A DNA stretch of 64,000 bases. It comes from Ruegeria arenilitoris. GTDB lineage: Bacteria; Pseudomonadota; Alphaproteobacteria; Rhodobacterales; Rhodobacteraceae. The notes under the pieces are model-generated. The model saw only the letters and a list, made by a program, of their open reading frames with translations. It had not been told where the DNA came from and ran no database searches. Within the stretch, counting starts at the first letter, position 1, and the number at the start of each line of letters is the position of its first letter. Made by a program: the position numbers and the translations under genes. The stretch lies in assembly GCF_042675705.1 (NCBI RefSeq), contig NZ_JBHTJJ010000006.1. One strand, 5' to 3'. This document shows, in pieces, positions 8,422 through 16,506 of the stretch.

Positions 8422-8853
8422 TTAGAAAGGGATGTCGTCATCCAGGTTACGCATTGGTGAGTCAGCGGGCTTAGGCCAGCCGCTCACTAGGTCCGATTGA
8501 TGAATACCTCCGCTCAGCACTTTCATCTCGCCTCGAAATTTTCGGAGAACTATCTCGACGGTGTGCACGGTCTGACCTTCAAGATTTTCCCAGGTACGCG
8601 TCTCAATCGCTCCCTCGACATACACTTTCGTACCTTTGGTTAGCCGCCGTTTGGCTAGGTCCACCAGGTATTCGTCTCGTAGAACGATTTGATGCCACTG
8701 CGTCTGCTCTCGCCACGTGTTGGTTTTCTTGTCTTTCCAGCTTGAATTCGTGGCGAGCGAAAACCGACAAATGGATTCGCCATTTTCGAAGATCTTGACC
8801 TCAGGCTTTGCACCCAGATTTCCGATAAGAATTGCTTTGTTACTTGATGACAT
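8422..8853 (-). CDS. ssb: Single-stranded DNA-binding protein
   Basis: A 143-residue SSB with an OB fold (KAILIGNLGAKPEVKIFENG, SICRFSLATNSSW, TKVYVEGAIETRTW) and the acidic C-terminal tip DDDIPF that recruits replication and repair proteins. The tail linker is short compared with chromosomal SSBs. I take the ATG at 8853 because GGGAGG lies 6-7 bases upstream; a longer frame from 8916 lacks such a site and adds 21 non-conserved residues. Together with the probable HUH Rep at 17750-19366 it suggests the element makes single-stranded DNA at some stage. Confidence 0.93.
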   Translation of the reverse strand: MSSSNKAILIGNLGAKPEVKIFENGESICRFSLATNSSWKDKKTNTWREQTQWHQIVLRDEYLVDLAKRRLTKGTKVYVEGAIETRTWENLEGQTVHTVEIVLRKFRGEMKVLSGGIHQSDLVSGWPKPADSPMRNLDDDIPF

Positions 8854-8939
8854 TTTTTCCTCCCGGAACATACCTGTCCCCTGACCACGCAGAGCGCCGC
8901 CCTTGAAATATTTCATTGAATTCGTTGTAGGTTTTGGGC

Positions 8940-9278
8940 TTAGCGCAAGTTTCGCTTGCGCTTGGCCACCCTGCTACGACGCTTGTGCGCGCGCAGCGTG
9001 CGCTCAGAACAATGGTAGCAAGTGACTACGTCCCCGGATGGTGACACGATCACTCGCAGCTTGCATGCTTCATCAAGGACAGCTTGGTCTGCCATTTCCG
9101 CAACCAATTCTCTCGCCACTTTTCTGCTCATCCTGTAGCTATAACAGCCGTCACGTGTGTCAGATTCGTCCCCGAAGTTGAGCAGCAACAAAAGCGCTTT
9201 GCTTGTTATACAGCGTTGAGCAGCACGTTGTTTTGTGTGTTTTGTGAGGGCAATTGGATTTGAGCGTGAGTGGTTCAT
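8940..9278 (-). CDS. DUF4258-like small protein, 112 aa
   Basis: The layout His-x-x-x-Arg near the start (TKHTKQRAAQR), a central SYRMSRK and a beta strand LRVIVSPSGDVVTCYH fits the DUF4258 family, which has a RelE-like fold. The basic C-terminus (HKRRSRVAKRKRNLR) suggests nucleic-acid contact. Its start overlaps the end of the XRE regulator gene by 4 bases (ATGA type), so they are translationally coupled. A toxin-like or RNA-binding role is possible but unproven. Confidence 0.6.
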   Translation of the reverse strand: MNHSRSNPIALTKHTKQRAAQRCITSKALLLLLNFGDESDTRDGCYSYRMSRKVARELVAEMADQAVLDEACKLRVIVSPSGDVVTCYHCSERTLRAHKRRSRVAKRKRNLR

Positions 9279-10153
9279 CCTTCATCCCCTTCCTCAAACA
9301 GCAAATTCTCGAATGTTGCCGCTGCTTTTGGGTCCCTGTCTTTAAAACGCTCAATGAATTTCTTCATGTCGGCCTTGGGCGGCAAGTTGTCCTTCAGCCA
9401 CTTTAACCGTTCATCGGTGCGGTTCTCGTTCCACAAATCTTTGTGCATCAAATCGAGCCTAATCTTACCGTCTGCTATTGCAGTCGCGAGCTCTTTGTCT
9501 CCGCTGGTCAATTCAAGGAGAGCGGTTTCGTCGACAACAAAGTCCTTGCTTCCAGGACATTCACCCAGAGGAGTAACCCGAGTTCTAGACGAACCACCTG
9601 CCAAATAGTCAATGCAATTCGCGAACGGGTTACCAACTCCAATGCAGTCTAAGTGGTCGCCGGTTTCACTGTCCGTTCCAAATATCAGTCCGCTTTCTGC
9701 AAACGCCAGTTCAAGCGCGACATGTTGTACAGAACTTGGATCAATCGGGTAGCGTTGGCTCACCTTCTCGAGTTCGCTGGCCTCTTGCCTTGCAAGCGTG
9801 TCAGAAAACTTTGCGATTGCCGCGAACATTATGGGTGCCAACTCGATTACTTCCGTCTGGCTTACGCCGTAACGGTTCTTCAATATTTGATAAGCATTGT
9901 GGGAAGCCACAGACAGCCTGGCGCTCACTTGAATCTTACCAGCACTTTGCTCTTCCAGCCGAGGGTCGAGTTTTTCGGGTTCGATATTTAGTTTGGACGC
10001 AATTGTCCTGATGTCTTCCTCTCCAGGTTGGTTCTGCCCAGACAACCACCTCCTGACAGTTCGGATATTTTTCCCAGTCCAGTCTTCAATTAGAGACTGC
10101 GTGAGTTTTCTGCTCTTTAGTGTCTCTTTCAGCAGCTTGTGATCGAGTGCCAT
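9275..10153 (-). CDS. XRE-type helix-turn-helix regulator
   Basis: 292 residues. Residues ~5-60 form a Cro/CI-type DNA-binding domain (LLKETLKSRKLTQSLIEDWT, NIRTVRRWLSGQNQPGEEDI). The remainder is an uncharacterised domain containing ALELAFAESGLIFGTDSETGDHLDCIG. It heads the leftward block DUF4258-like, ssb and the 59-residue gene. The 68-144 bases upstream of its start carry a large inverted repeat that it may bind, so autoregulation is plausible. Helix-turn-helix call is good; function of the C-terminal domain is unknown. Confidence 0.75.
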   Translation of the reverse strand: MALDHKLLKETLKSRKLTQSLIEDWTGKNIRTVRRWLSGQNQPGEEDIRTIASKLNIEPEKLDPRLEEQSAGKIQVSARLSVASHNAYQILKNRYGVSQTEVIELAPIMFAAIAKFSDTLARQEASELEKVSQRYPIDPSSVQHVALELAFAESGLIFGTDSETGDHLDCIGVGNPFANCIDYLAGGSSRTRVTPLGECPGSKDFVVDETALLELTSGDKELATAIADGKIRLDLMHKDLWNENRTDERLKWLKDNLPPKADMKKFIERFKDRDPKAAATFENLLFEEGDEG

Positions 10154-10220
10154 ACATTGTCCTTTGCTTACCTATTGGACATATAATGAAGGGCATATCC
10201 TGGTGTATCAAGATGGCACT

Positions 10221-10297
10221 ATTTTGCCCTATTTTGCCGTCTAAGCTATGAAATTTGCATTAATTCGGGAAAAATAGGACGCAAAATAGGGCAAATT
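10221..10297. promoter_or_regulatory. Inverted-repeat operator/iteron region upstream of the XRE gene
   Basis: The left arm ATTTTGCCCTATTTTGCCGTC (10221-10241) is matched by its near-perfect reverse complement at about 10279-10298. Each arm itself contains two copies of a TTTTGCC/GCAAAATAGG unit. The arms are separated by ~38 bases. Such an arrangement fits an operator for the adjacent regulator or a set of replication iterons. Confidence 0.6.
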
Positions 10298-10406
10298 TAG
10301 ATCGCGCGATGCTGCCAGCTTTGTTAAGCAGAGAACCAATGAAAAGCTTGCATCCGGTGATTCTGTGCCGTGATCGCTGAGCGTTAAGGTTTGCTGGCAG
10401 ATAGTT

Positions 10407-11027
10407 TCAATCGTTCATCTTCCGAGCCATTTGCTTTGCTTCATATTGCTTCCACAGACCCATGTGTCCATTTTGCCGTGCATTTGCCAACCACAGCTTC
10501 TTTCGGGCATCAGGCATTTCCATTGATCGATACTTTCCGCCTGAGAATTTTGGCCAATCTATCGCTAGGCCGAGTTTGACCATTTCTGCGGATAGATCAC
10601 GGCCATCCTCGAGGTAGCACTTTGCAACAGTCCGTCCGTGGGTATCTTGCTCGGTCACTTCCGCCCTAATTTTTTGACCCTTGCAGAGCGAAACGAGCGC
10701 CGATTTTGCCTTCTTGCCATAGGGGTGGTTCATCTCGGGAGCATCGACACCAAACAGACGGACCTGTGTTTTCTTAATGACCAATGTATCGCCATCTACA
10801 ACGTACGCTGAACCCGCCAGTATCGTGACGTCGGGTTTCGGTAGCGTATGGTCTGGATCAAAACTCTGTGGCGGCGTTGTGCGCTGCCGTTGGTTCGTAG
10901 TCAATCTAGGTTTCTCATTCACACCTGACTGACTCGACGAAGTAGTTGTATCGCCTAGCCTGTTACTGCGAATTGCCAAATACACTGCAACAGCCAAAAC
11001 CAAACCAAAAACTATCAAGATTTCCAT
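10407..11027 (-). CDS. Membrane-anchored thermonuclease (SNase-family) protein
   Basis: 206 residues. Residues ~2-20 (EILIVFGLVLAVAVYLAI) form an uncleaved signal anchor, followed by a polar linker and an SNase domain from ~residue 70. Visible SNase features are GSAYVVDGDTLVIKKTQVRL, FGVDAPEMNHPYGKKAK and DTHGRTVAKCYLEDGRDL, which hold the expected Asp, Arg and Arg/Glu positions. The nuclease domain should face the periplasm. A GGAGA ribosome-binding site precedes the ATG. This is one of two SNase genes in the element; the other is secreted and transcribed the opposite way. Confidence 0.85.
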   Translation of the reverse strand: MEILIVFGLVLAVAVYLAIRSNRLGDTTTSSSQSGVNEKPRLTTNQRQRTTPPQSFDPDHTLPKPDVTILAGSAYVVDGDTLVIKKTQVRLFGVDAPEMNHPYGKKAKSALVSLCKGQKIRAEVTEQDTHGRTVAKCYLEDGRDLSAEMVKLGLAIDWPKFSGGKYRSMEMPDARKKLWLANARQNGHMGLWKQYEAKQMARKMND

Positions 11028-11418
11028 GAGCTAAGTCTCCAAGAGTTAGGTCAATCAAATTTTTACTCTGGATCAGGACCGAACTAAGCACACGTTCGGG
11101 TTGATACGCTAGGGGCACATCATATTCACGCACGGGGATGTGACGGATTTACCCCGCTGAGCGAATTCACGCGTGTGACAACGGGGCATATGATCCATGC
11201 TCATTGCCGCTCCCAGAATAGCTATCGGAATTTCAATTGGTTGATGTTTTTCTCGTCTTCTAGAGCTGGCGGCGCAGTTTGGCAGAAAATCGCAGAAGAA
11301 TGGCAGCTTCGCAAAAGCAATCAATTCGCATCGTCCAGATGTGCAACCCAGGGTGAAAAGTCTTAATAAATGATTAAGTGACGAACTATCGCGTGATGAG
11401 TGTGGAGCATGTTGTAGT
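11028..11418. other. 391-bp intergenic region between divergent genes
   Basis: It separates the leftward membrane-anchored nuclease from the rightward envelope block and must hold both promoters. It contains short repeats: TTCACGC twice, and GGGGCACAT and GGGGCATAT in similar contexts near 11114-11195. No gene seen. Confidence 0.45.
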
Positions 11419-12699
11419 ATGACGGAGAACAAGGATCGCTTGACGGCTGAGGAAGCTAAGGGACTTAGGACCGCAAAAGAACTAGAAGGTCATCTTGCGT
11501 GGTTGGACACGTTTACCCCCGCAGCCTTGGGGGTCCTAGCTATTGCGTCTGGCATTTACACCTATCTCGGCGTGTCCTCATTGCTCGAAGACAACGGTGC
11601 GGTTTCTTTCTTCGCAGCCGTTGCGTACTCAATCGCTGTCTCTGTGGGCATCTTCGTGTTTTGGAGCTACATGCTCCGTCTGCTGCCTTCAATGCGTACG
11701 GCTAGTGGCTTCATTGGTTTGACGATCTCCACGATTGTTGGCTCTGTCGCAATTATCGCCATGTCTAGCTGGCTGAACGCAGCCGCACTCGCAGGCTCGG
11801 CGGCAGTCGAACAACACTTGGAGAACACTGTTCGTGACTACCAAGCTGCTCTCGAGCAAGCCCACGACATAGCCCTCAGCGGTCAAGCGTTGGGTCGCGA
11901 AGTGGAACGCGCCCGCCAGAGTTTTGAAGAACTGGCTGAACTCGAGCAGTCCGGAGACCTCTCAGGCACCGCCGGTCGGGGTGCCGTGTTTCGTGTTTTG
12001 ACACAAAAAGCTGAGGAGTTGCGGAACCTTGAAGAGCAGATCGCGGCGCAGCAAGAACCTATCGAGGAAGCCTTCCAACAAGGCAACGAAATCCTCGCAA
12101 AGATGCGCGAGCTTACTGTAGCCCCCGGTCCAGTGGATCGCCGTTCGGTTCAGTTTTCCGAGGAAAGCGTGAAGCTGGCGGGGGTGATCTCGCGCCTCAA
12201 CCAGTACAGCGTAGCACCACTTGTTGCTCGTGCTGCTGAGGACCTGCCATCCTCGGTCGTACTTCCAGAGCTTGATGGGCGCAGCTCCGACGTGCGAAAC
12301 GCGCAGTCATCCACAATCAACTCCGTTTTGAATGCGCTGGACCAGCGCAGCAAGACACTCAAGAACGCCGCTGACGAGGTATTGGACATGGAGCCGCCCA
12401 TCGAGACGGCATACAACCCGATTTCCAGCGCCGATGCGGTAATCAAGTACGCCCACAACTTCGTACCTTCTTGGGCTGGAGCTATAGCCATCGACCTGTT
12501 GCCCGCCGTGTTGGTGTTTGTGCTGGCTATCACTCAAGCCGCAATCCGCAGTGGTAAGGACGGCATGAGCATTGAGGATACTCTGACGCTTTCTGACCTT
12601 AGAGCGGCAATGAACGCCATGAAGGACGTAGAGGCGACTATGGGCGTGGCAGACGCAGCTATCCTCAACCGCGCCACTCCACAAAAAGATGAAACGTGA
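11419..12699 (+). CDS. Membrane protein with long periplasmic or cytoplasmic coiled coil, unknown
   Basis: 426 residues. Three membrane segments lie near the N-terminus (about 31-51, 60-87 and 95-122). A long charged helical region follows (about 123-335; for example EQAHDIALSGQALGREVERA and QKAEELRNLEEQIAAQQEPI). A fourth membrane segment lies at about 353-375, with a short acidic tail. The architecture resembles membrane scaffolds but I recognise no family. The stop overlaps the start of the protease-like gene (TGATG), so the two are translationally coupled. It is the first gene of a rightward block with a ClpP-like protein and a secreted nuclease. Confidence 0.7.
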   Translation: MTENKDRLTAEEAKGLRTAKELEGHLAWLDTFTPAALGVLAIASGIYTYLGVSSLLEDNGAVSFFAAVAYSIAVSVGIFVFWSYMLRLLPSMRTASGFIGLTISTIVGSVAIIAMSSWLNAAALAGSAAVEQHLENTVRDYQAALEQAHDIALSGQALGREVERARQSFEELAELEQSGDLSGTAGRGAVFRVLTQKAEELRNLEEQIAAQQEPIEEAFQQGNEILAKMRELTVAPGPVDRRSVQFSEESVKLAGVISRLNQYSVAPLVARAAEDLPSSVVLPELDGRSSDVRNAQSSTINSVLNALDQRSKTLKNAADEVLDMEPPIETAYNPISSADAVIKYAHNFVPSWAGAIAIDLLPAVLVFVLAITQAAIRSGKDGMSIEDTLTLSDLRAAMNAMKDVEATMGVADAAILNRATPQKDET

Positions 12700-13478
12700 T
12701 GAGCCTGTTAAGTCGTCTCGATCCTCGTTCAGGGCTGCGCTACGTTCTCATCCTACAGCTTGCCATTGCAGGCGTTCTGATGGCGTCGGACGTTCTTGGT
12801 GTAATACCAAGCCCGTTCAAGAAGCGTGTTCAACTCCCGACTGGTCCGATAACCCCCGGCGATCAACGTCGAGAGTATCGCACTGATCGTAGCGATCCGT
12901 CGCTTTTGCCGCAGGATGGACCTCTGGATTTACCCGTACCTGAAGCATTTCCAAGCCGATTGGACTTCACGGTTCAGGAAGTCGAAGGACTGGGGAGGGT
13001 ACTTCTACTCAGCGGTCAGATAGAGGTGGATGACTCGTCTCGCTTCGCTTCGTACCTGTCGGACATGCAGGAGAAGCCTGATCTGGTAGCTCTTCACAGC
13101 CCAGGAGGAGTGGTTTCAGAGGCATTGTCCATCGGTAAGAAAGTTAGAGAGGCTGAGCTGGCTTCTGCCGTTCTCGCTGGCGCGATGTGCGTGTCCTCAT
13201 GCCCTTACATCCTAGCAGGCGGAGAAGATCGCATTGTCTCGCTGCGCGGCCTTGTTGGTATGCACCAACACTACTACGAGCAGCCCCGCCTGATTCCAGT
13301 CGTTTTCGCCGTCGAGGGTATCCAAAAAGGGCAAGGAGAAACGATGCAGCATCTCATCGACATGGGTATTGAACCGGCGCTCATGTTGTATTCGCTGAAT
13401 ACTCCTCCGGAGGAGATCTATGCGCTTGTCGAGGATGAACTCGTAGATACCCGCATAGCAACCCAAATAATCGATTAA
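12699..13478 (+). CDS. ClpP/SppA-fold serine-protease-like protein, membrane-anchored or secreted
   Basis: 259 residues. A hydrophobic segment at ~13-33 acts as signal or anchor, then a proline-rich linker, then a ClpP/crotonase-fold domain from ~90. The core shows VALHSPGGVVSEALSIGKKV (oxyanion-side glycines at 133-137), MCVSSCPYILAGGEDRI with candidate nucleophile Ser166 or Ser167, and GMHQHYY with His189 or His191. This pattern matches the COG3904-type periplasmic proteins related to SppA. The ATG at 12699 overlaps the previous stop. Substrate unknown; the coupled membrane protein is the obvious candidate partner. Confidence 0.7.
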   Translation: MSLLSRLDPRSGLRYVLILQLAIAGVLMASDVLGVIPSPFKKRVQLPTGPITPGDQRREYRTDRSDPSLLPQDGPLDLPVPEAFPSRLDFTVQEVEGLGRVLLLSGQIEVDDSSRFASYLSDMQEKPDLVALHSPGGVVSEALSIGKKVREAELASAVLAGAMCVSSCPYILAGGEDRIVSLRGLVGMHQHYYEQPRLIPVVFAVEGIQKGQGETMQHLIDMGIEPALMLYSLNTPPEEIYALVEDELVDTRIATQIID

Positions 13479-13501
13479 CACCAGACACCGAGGACTTTGC
13501 C

Positions 13502-13897
13502 TTGTTCAAGAAGCTAACCATTGCCGCGGCGCTGTTCGCTACGACTGCCACTGCGGGGGGTCTTCAAGTACGTGACGCAGACACAATTGTTGTCGATGGC
13601 ACTCCCGTGCGCTTGAACGGCGTGGATGCGCCCGAGCTTGGCACTCGTTCTGGTCAAGACGCAAAACGCTGGATGGTAAATTTCCTTCGAGGCAAGGACG
13701 TAGAGTGCAAACTAAATGGTGAGCGCACGCATGATCGCTGGGTCGGTGTTTGTTTTGCGGATGGGGAAGACATTGGGGCGGCCGTGATAGCGGCTGGACA
13801 TGCTCTGGATTGCGCGAGGTACTCGAATGGGCGCTACAGGCAATTGGAGACCTCGGCGGCGAGGTCGCGTCTAAAGCGGGCCGGTTATTGCCGGTAA
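13502..13897 (+). CDS. Secreted thermonuclease (SNase-like) protein
   Basis: 131 residues with a cleavable signal peptide (KKLTIAAALFATTATAGG). The compact SNase core includes VRDADTIVVDGTPVRLNGVD, APELG, GERTHDRWVG and AAVIAAGHALDCARY, covering the catalytic Asp, Arg and Glu/Arg positions. Two cysteine pairs could form disulfides in the periplasm. The start is TTG at 13502 with GAGG about 9 bases upstream; no ATG is available. It follows the protease-like gene by 23 bases. A diverged copy ends at base 135 of the window, outside the element. Confidence 0.85.
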   Translation: MFKKLTIAAALFATTATAGGLQVRDADTIVVDGTPVRLNGVDAPELGTRSGQDAKRWMVNFLRGKDVECKLNGERTHDRWVGVCFADGEDIGAAVIAAGHALDCARYSNGRYRQLETSAARSRLKRAGYCR

Positions 13898-13970
13898 CGT
13901 GCAAGCGCGCCGTAGTCATACATACAACCCTGATTGAATCTTTGGAGAAGCAATTGAGGCAGGCTTTTAG

Positions 13971-15047
13971 TTGAGATCAAAGAGGCTACTAAAACTATTT
14001 CTTTCCGCTTTGCTTGTGGGCTCCCTTACTCTTTCGGCGCTGAACATTTGGCAAATCGTGAATAATCCGGCGTCTACCCTTTTAGTAGAGCGCGGGTTGG
14101 ATGAGTTGCGATTAAAATACGAAAAAGCGTTGTCCAAAGCGGCTTCACCGGAACTAATCGAGCAAAGGCTAAGCGCCAGATTGAGCGAAACACCAAGAGA
14201 CTGGATCGCAATTGAAGCTCTGCAAGGAGTGGCAGAAGATAAAAAGATCGAGCTGAGGGAAGCTACAAAAGAGCAAATCCAAGCGGCGGCATCCGAAGAC
14301 TCTGGGTTTTTCAAGACATCTGGAAAATGCTTGAAATGCGCTTTGGATGCTGCGCAGTGCGAACTGTCCGCGGTTTTGTTTTGCCAATTGCCCGTGGCTC
14401 TCACACCAATCGGGGATGTCAGCGGTATTGTGAAGGGAGGGTACGCCTACTCCAAGGGCCAAGACGTGGATGAGGTCGACGTCATTCTGTCGGTGGTTGG
14501 GCTTACAGCAGTCGCAGCCGCTTACCCTTCCGCGGGCACATCGCTTTCAATTAAGGCAGGCGCCGGGATGGCAAAACTTATGAACTCAGTAGGTGCTTTG
14601 CCCACAAGTATCAGAAAGCAGTTCGTCCGCTCCTTTGAAGACGGGGTCGAGTGGAGCCAGGTGACAAGTGTCAGAAGCATTGAAGACCTTCGTGCACTGA
14701 TAAAACCGGCGGTGTTAAATGAAACGGTCGAGATGGTTTCGTATATCGGCAAGATCAGTGGCAGCATGAGCACCGTCGACGCGATTTACGTAGTTAAACG
14801 GGTGGATGGAATAGAAGATCTCGTACCAATATCCCGAGCTTCAGAAGCGTTAAAAGGAAAGACGGTCGGCGCGATGGAAGTAATGGGAAAAAACAAGTTC
14901 ATTCGCACCACAATGAAATGGTCCGATGAAGCCGCGTCGGTGATTTTGGGTCTCGTTGGACTTTTGTCGGCCCTTGTTGGCTTGTTCTGGTCGGTACTAA
15001 CGTCTGCGATGCTGCGTGTAGCTCGCAGGACAGCAAGCAAAAGTTGA
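13971..15047 (+). CDS. Membrane protein, 358 aa, unknown
   Basis: An N-terminal signal anchor (LLKLFLSALLVGSLTLSALN) is followed by a soluble helical part, a Cys-containing patch (GKCLKCALDAAQCELSAVLF), a hydrophobic middle (DVILSVVGLTAVAAAYPSAG) and a C-terminal membrane segment (VILGLVGLLSALVGLFWSVL) ending in a basic tail. The start is a TTG; no ATG fits. The gene continues the rightward envelope block, 73 bases after the secreted nuclease. No family recognised. Confidence 0.6.
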   Translation: MRSKRLLKLFLSALLVGSLTLSALNIWQIVNNPASTLLVERGLDELRLKYEKALSKAASPELIEQRLSARLSETPRDWIAIEALQGVAEDKKIELREATKEQIQAAASEDSGFFKTSGKCLKCALDAAQCELSAVLFCQLPVALTPIGDVSGIVKGGYAYSKGQDVDEVDVILSVVGLTAVAAAYPSAGTSLSIKAGAGMAKLMNSVGALPTSIRKQFVRSFEDGVEWSQVTSVRSIEDLRALIKPAVLNETVEMVSYIGKISGSMSTVDAIYVVKRVDGIEDLVPISRASEALKGKTVGAMEVMGKNKFIRTTMKWSDEAASVILGLVGLLSALVGLFWSVLTSAMLRVARRTASKS

Positions 15048-15192
15048 TCGCTGAATCTGACAGGTTTCCACTCTGATTGAACACTACTCAGAAGCAGCTC
15101 ATTCCATTATTTGGCTTTTGGATTGGGGTGACTTCCCAAGCTAGCTCTGCCATCAGTGCTCTCACCCACTTCGTAAAACACTGAGCACTTAA

Positions 15193-16263
15193 ATGTTTGT
15201 TCCTGCTCCTGACGCATTTGCAGAAATACTGAAGATGGACACCACTAAGTGGTTTTCACCGGGCAAGCGGATTGAAGGAAAAGGGGGGAACGCGGCCGAC
15301 AAGCGGTACATTTCCCGGACCCAGAAAGTTCTCAGGGACAAGTTTCAGGCTGGCCAACTCACAGCGGTTTTGTCAGAGAAGCACATAGGAAAGCTCGTAA
15401 AGCGATTTGGCGATAGATCCGCACCATTGGTAGAATTGCGAGATCGCATAAAATCATCGTCTGATTGGCGGGATATCGCGATCATTTCAGGACAGCTTGC
15501 CGCTGGTGAAATCGCGGGAGGAATCCCAAAGACAAGGTCAAATCTCAAGGCTTTGATTGAATTCAGGAAACTGGAATACATCTCATGGGTTCTGCGAAAA
15601 AAACTCTACTACGACCAAGAAACTAAATGGGATCTGGAAATTGCGGCACCTTCTAGAATACTGAACTCGCGCACATCTCAGGCTTTCAGATCTCCTGCTG
15701 CCTTTGAAGTATGGAAATCTACCCCGTTTCCTGTACTTCACCCTTGCGAGTTCCTTACGCTTGGCTACGTCCTGCAACAGGTAACCCAACAAAGGCGAAT
15801 GCTCAGTGACGTTTCCATTCAGGAAAAACCGTCACAGGTCAAAACCATATTTGTAGAAAACTATCTCCTCAAAAACAGTCAATGGCCTGACAAGTCGACG
15901 ATGTGGGAAGCCACCCCCATAGATCGAATAAAAACGTTTACTGAAAGGAACGGGAGCCCGTTCATTGATACCTTTGTTCAATACATAGAACTGGTCGATC
16001 ACAGCGAAAACCCAAAGCTCGCTTCAGTTAGCCCCGAGCATAGGAACGCGATTAACAGTTATATTCGATCATGTTTGTTTTTGATTTCAGTCTTCTGCTG
16101 CTTTGCAATCAGAATGAGGCAGGATTGGAAATATTGGGAACAGACTGCCCTGAGAGCTGGTTTCGAATACGCAGATTTGATCCACGACTTTCACGATTTT
16201 GAAAGAGAGGTGCAACCCAACAGCTGCACCCCTTCCGAAAAAACTCAACTCGTTACGCTGTAA
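15193..16263 (+). CDS. Hypothetical protein, 356 aa
   Basis: A soluble, basic, helix-rich protein with one hydrophobic stretch near residue 295 (SCLFLISVFCCFAIRM) that could be buried or a weak membrane contact. The N-terminus KWFSPGKRIEGKGGNAADKR is Gly/Lys-rich. It is separated by 145 bases from the previous gene and converges on the leftward Rep/AAA+ block. I recognise no domain. Composition and length argue for a real gene. Confidence 0.6.
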   Translation: MFVPAPDAFAEILKMDTTKWFSPGKRIEGKGGNAADKRYISRTQKVLRDKFQAGQLTAVLSEKHIGKLVKRFGDRSAPLVELRDRIKSSSDWRDIAIISGQLAAGEIAGGIPKTRSNLKALIEFRKLEYISWVLRKKLYYDQETKWDLEIAAPSRILNSRTSQAFRSPAAFEVWKSTPFPVLHPCEFLTLGYVLQQVTQQRRMLSDVSIQEKPSQVKTIFVENYLLKNSQWPDKSTMWEATPIDRIKTFTERNGSPFIDTFVQYIELVDHSENPKLASVSPEHRNAINSYIRSCLFLISVFCCFAIRMRQDWKYWEQTALRAGFEYADLIHDFHDFEREVQPNSCTPSEKTQLVTL

Positions 16264-16274
16264 TCACGGTTGGA

Positions 16275-16385
16275 TTACTTACTCTTGCCGCCCCCTGGAG
16301 GGTTGTTTGAGCGTCCCCCGCCAGACGGATTTCCGGTGGTCGCCGGCCAGCCACCTGCGTTACCTTGACCTTTTCCTTTTGCCAT
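16275..16385 (-). CDS. Gly-rich micro-protein, 36 aa
   Basis: The frame reads MAKGKGQGNAGGWPATTGNP and ends GGGKSK. It starts about 120 bases after the AAA+ ATPase gene in the same direction, with AAAGG 9-10 bases before the ATG. It is low-complexity, Gly/Asn/Lys-rich and probably disordered. The regular composition and clean start and stop make it more than a random frame. Function unknown; a link to Rep and AAA+ is inferred from position only. Confidence 0.5.
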   Translation of the reverse strand: MAKGKGQGNAGGWPATTGNPSGGGRSNNPPGGGKSK

Positions 16386-16506
16386 TTTGCATACCTTTGT
16401 TGTGTTCAATGAAGAGAAGTCTTCCTGCTCCTCCTAAGAACGTTTTAGCTTTGCCGGTGTACGCTACGCAAAAGGCATGCAGGGACAAAAATGCCAGGTT
16501 CGCCGA

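Noticed and set aside
10221..10297. CRISPR array
   Set aside because: The repeats are inverted and too few, with no spacers of regular length and no cas genes nearby; a repeat array is not present anywhere in the window.
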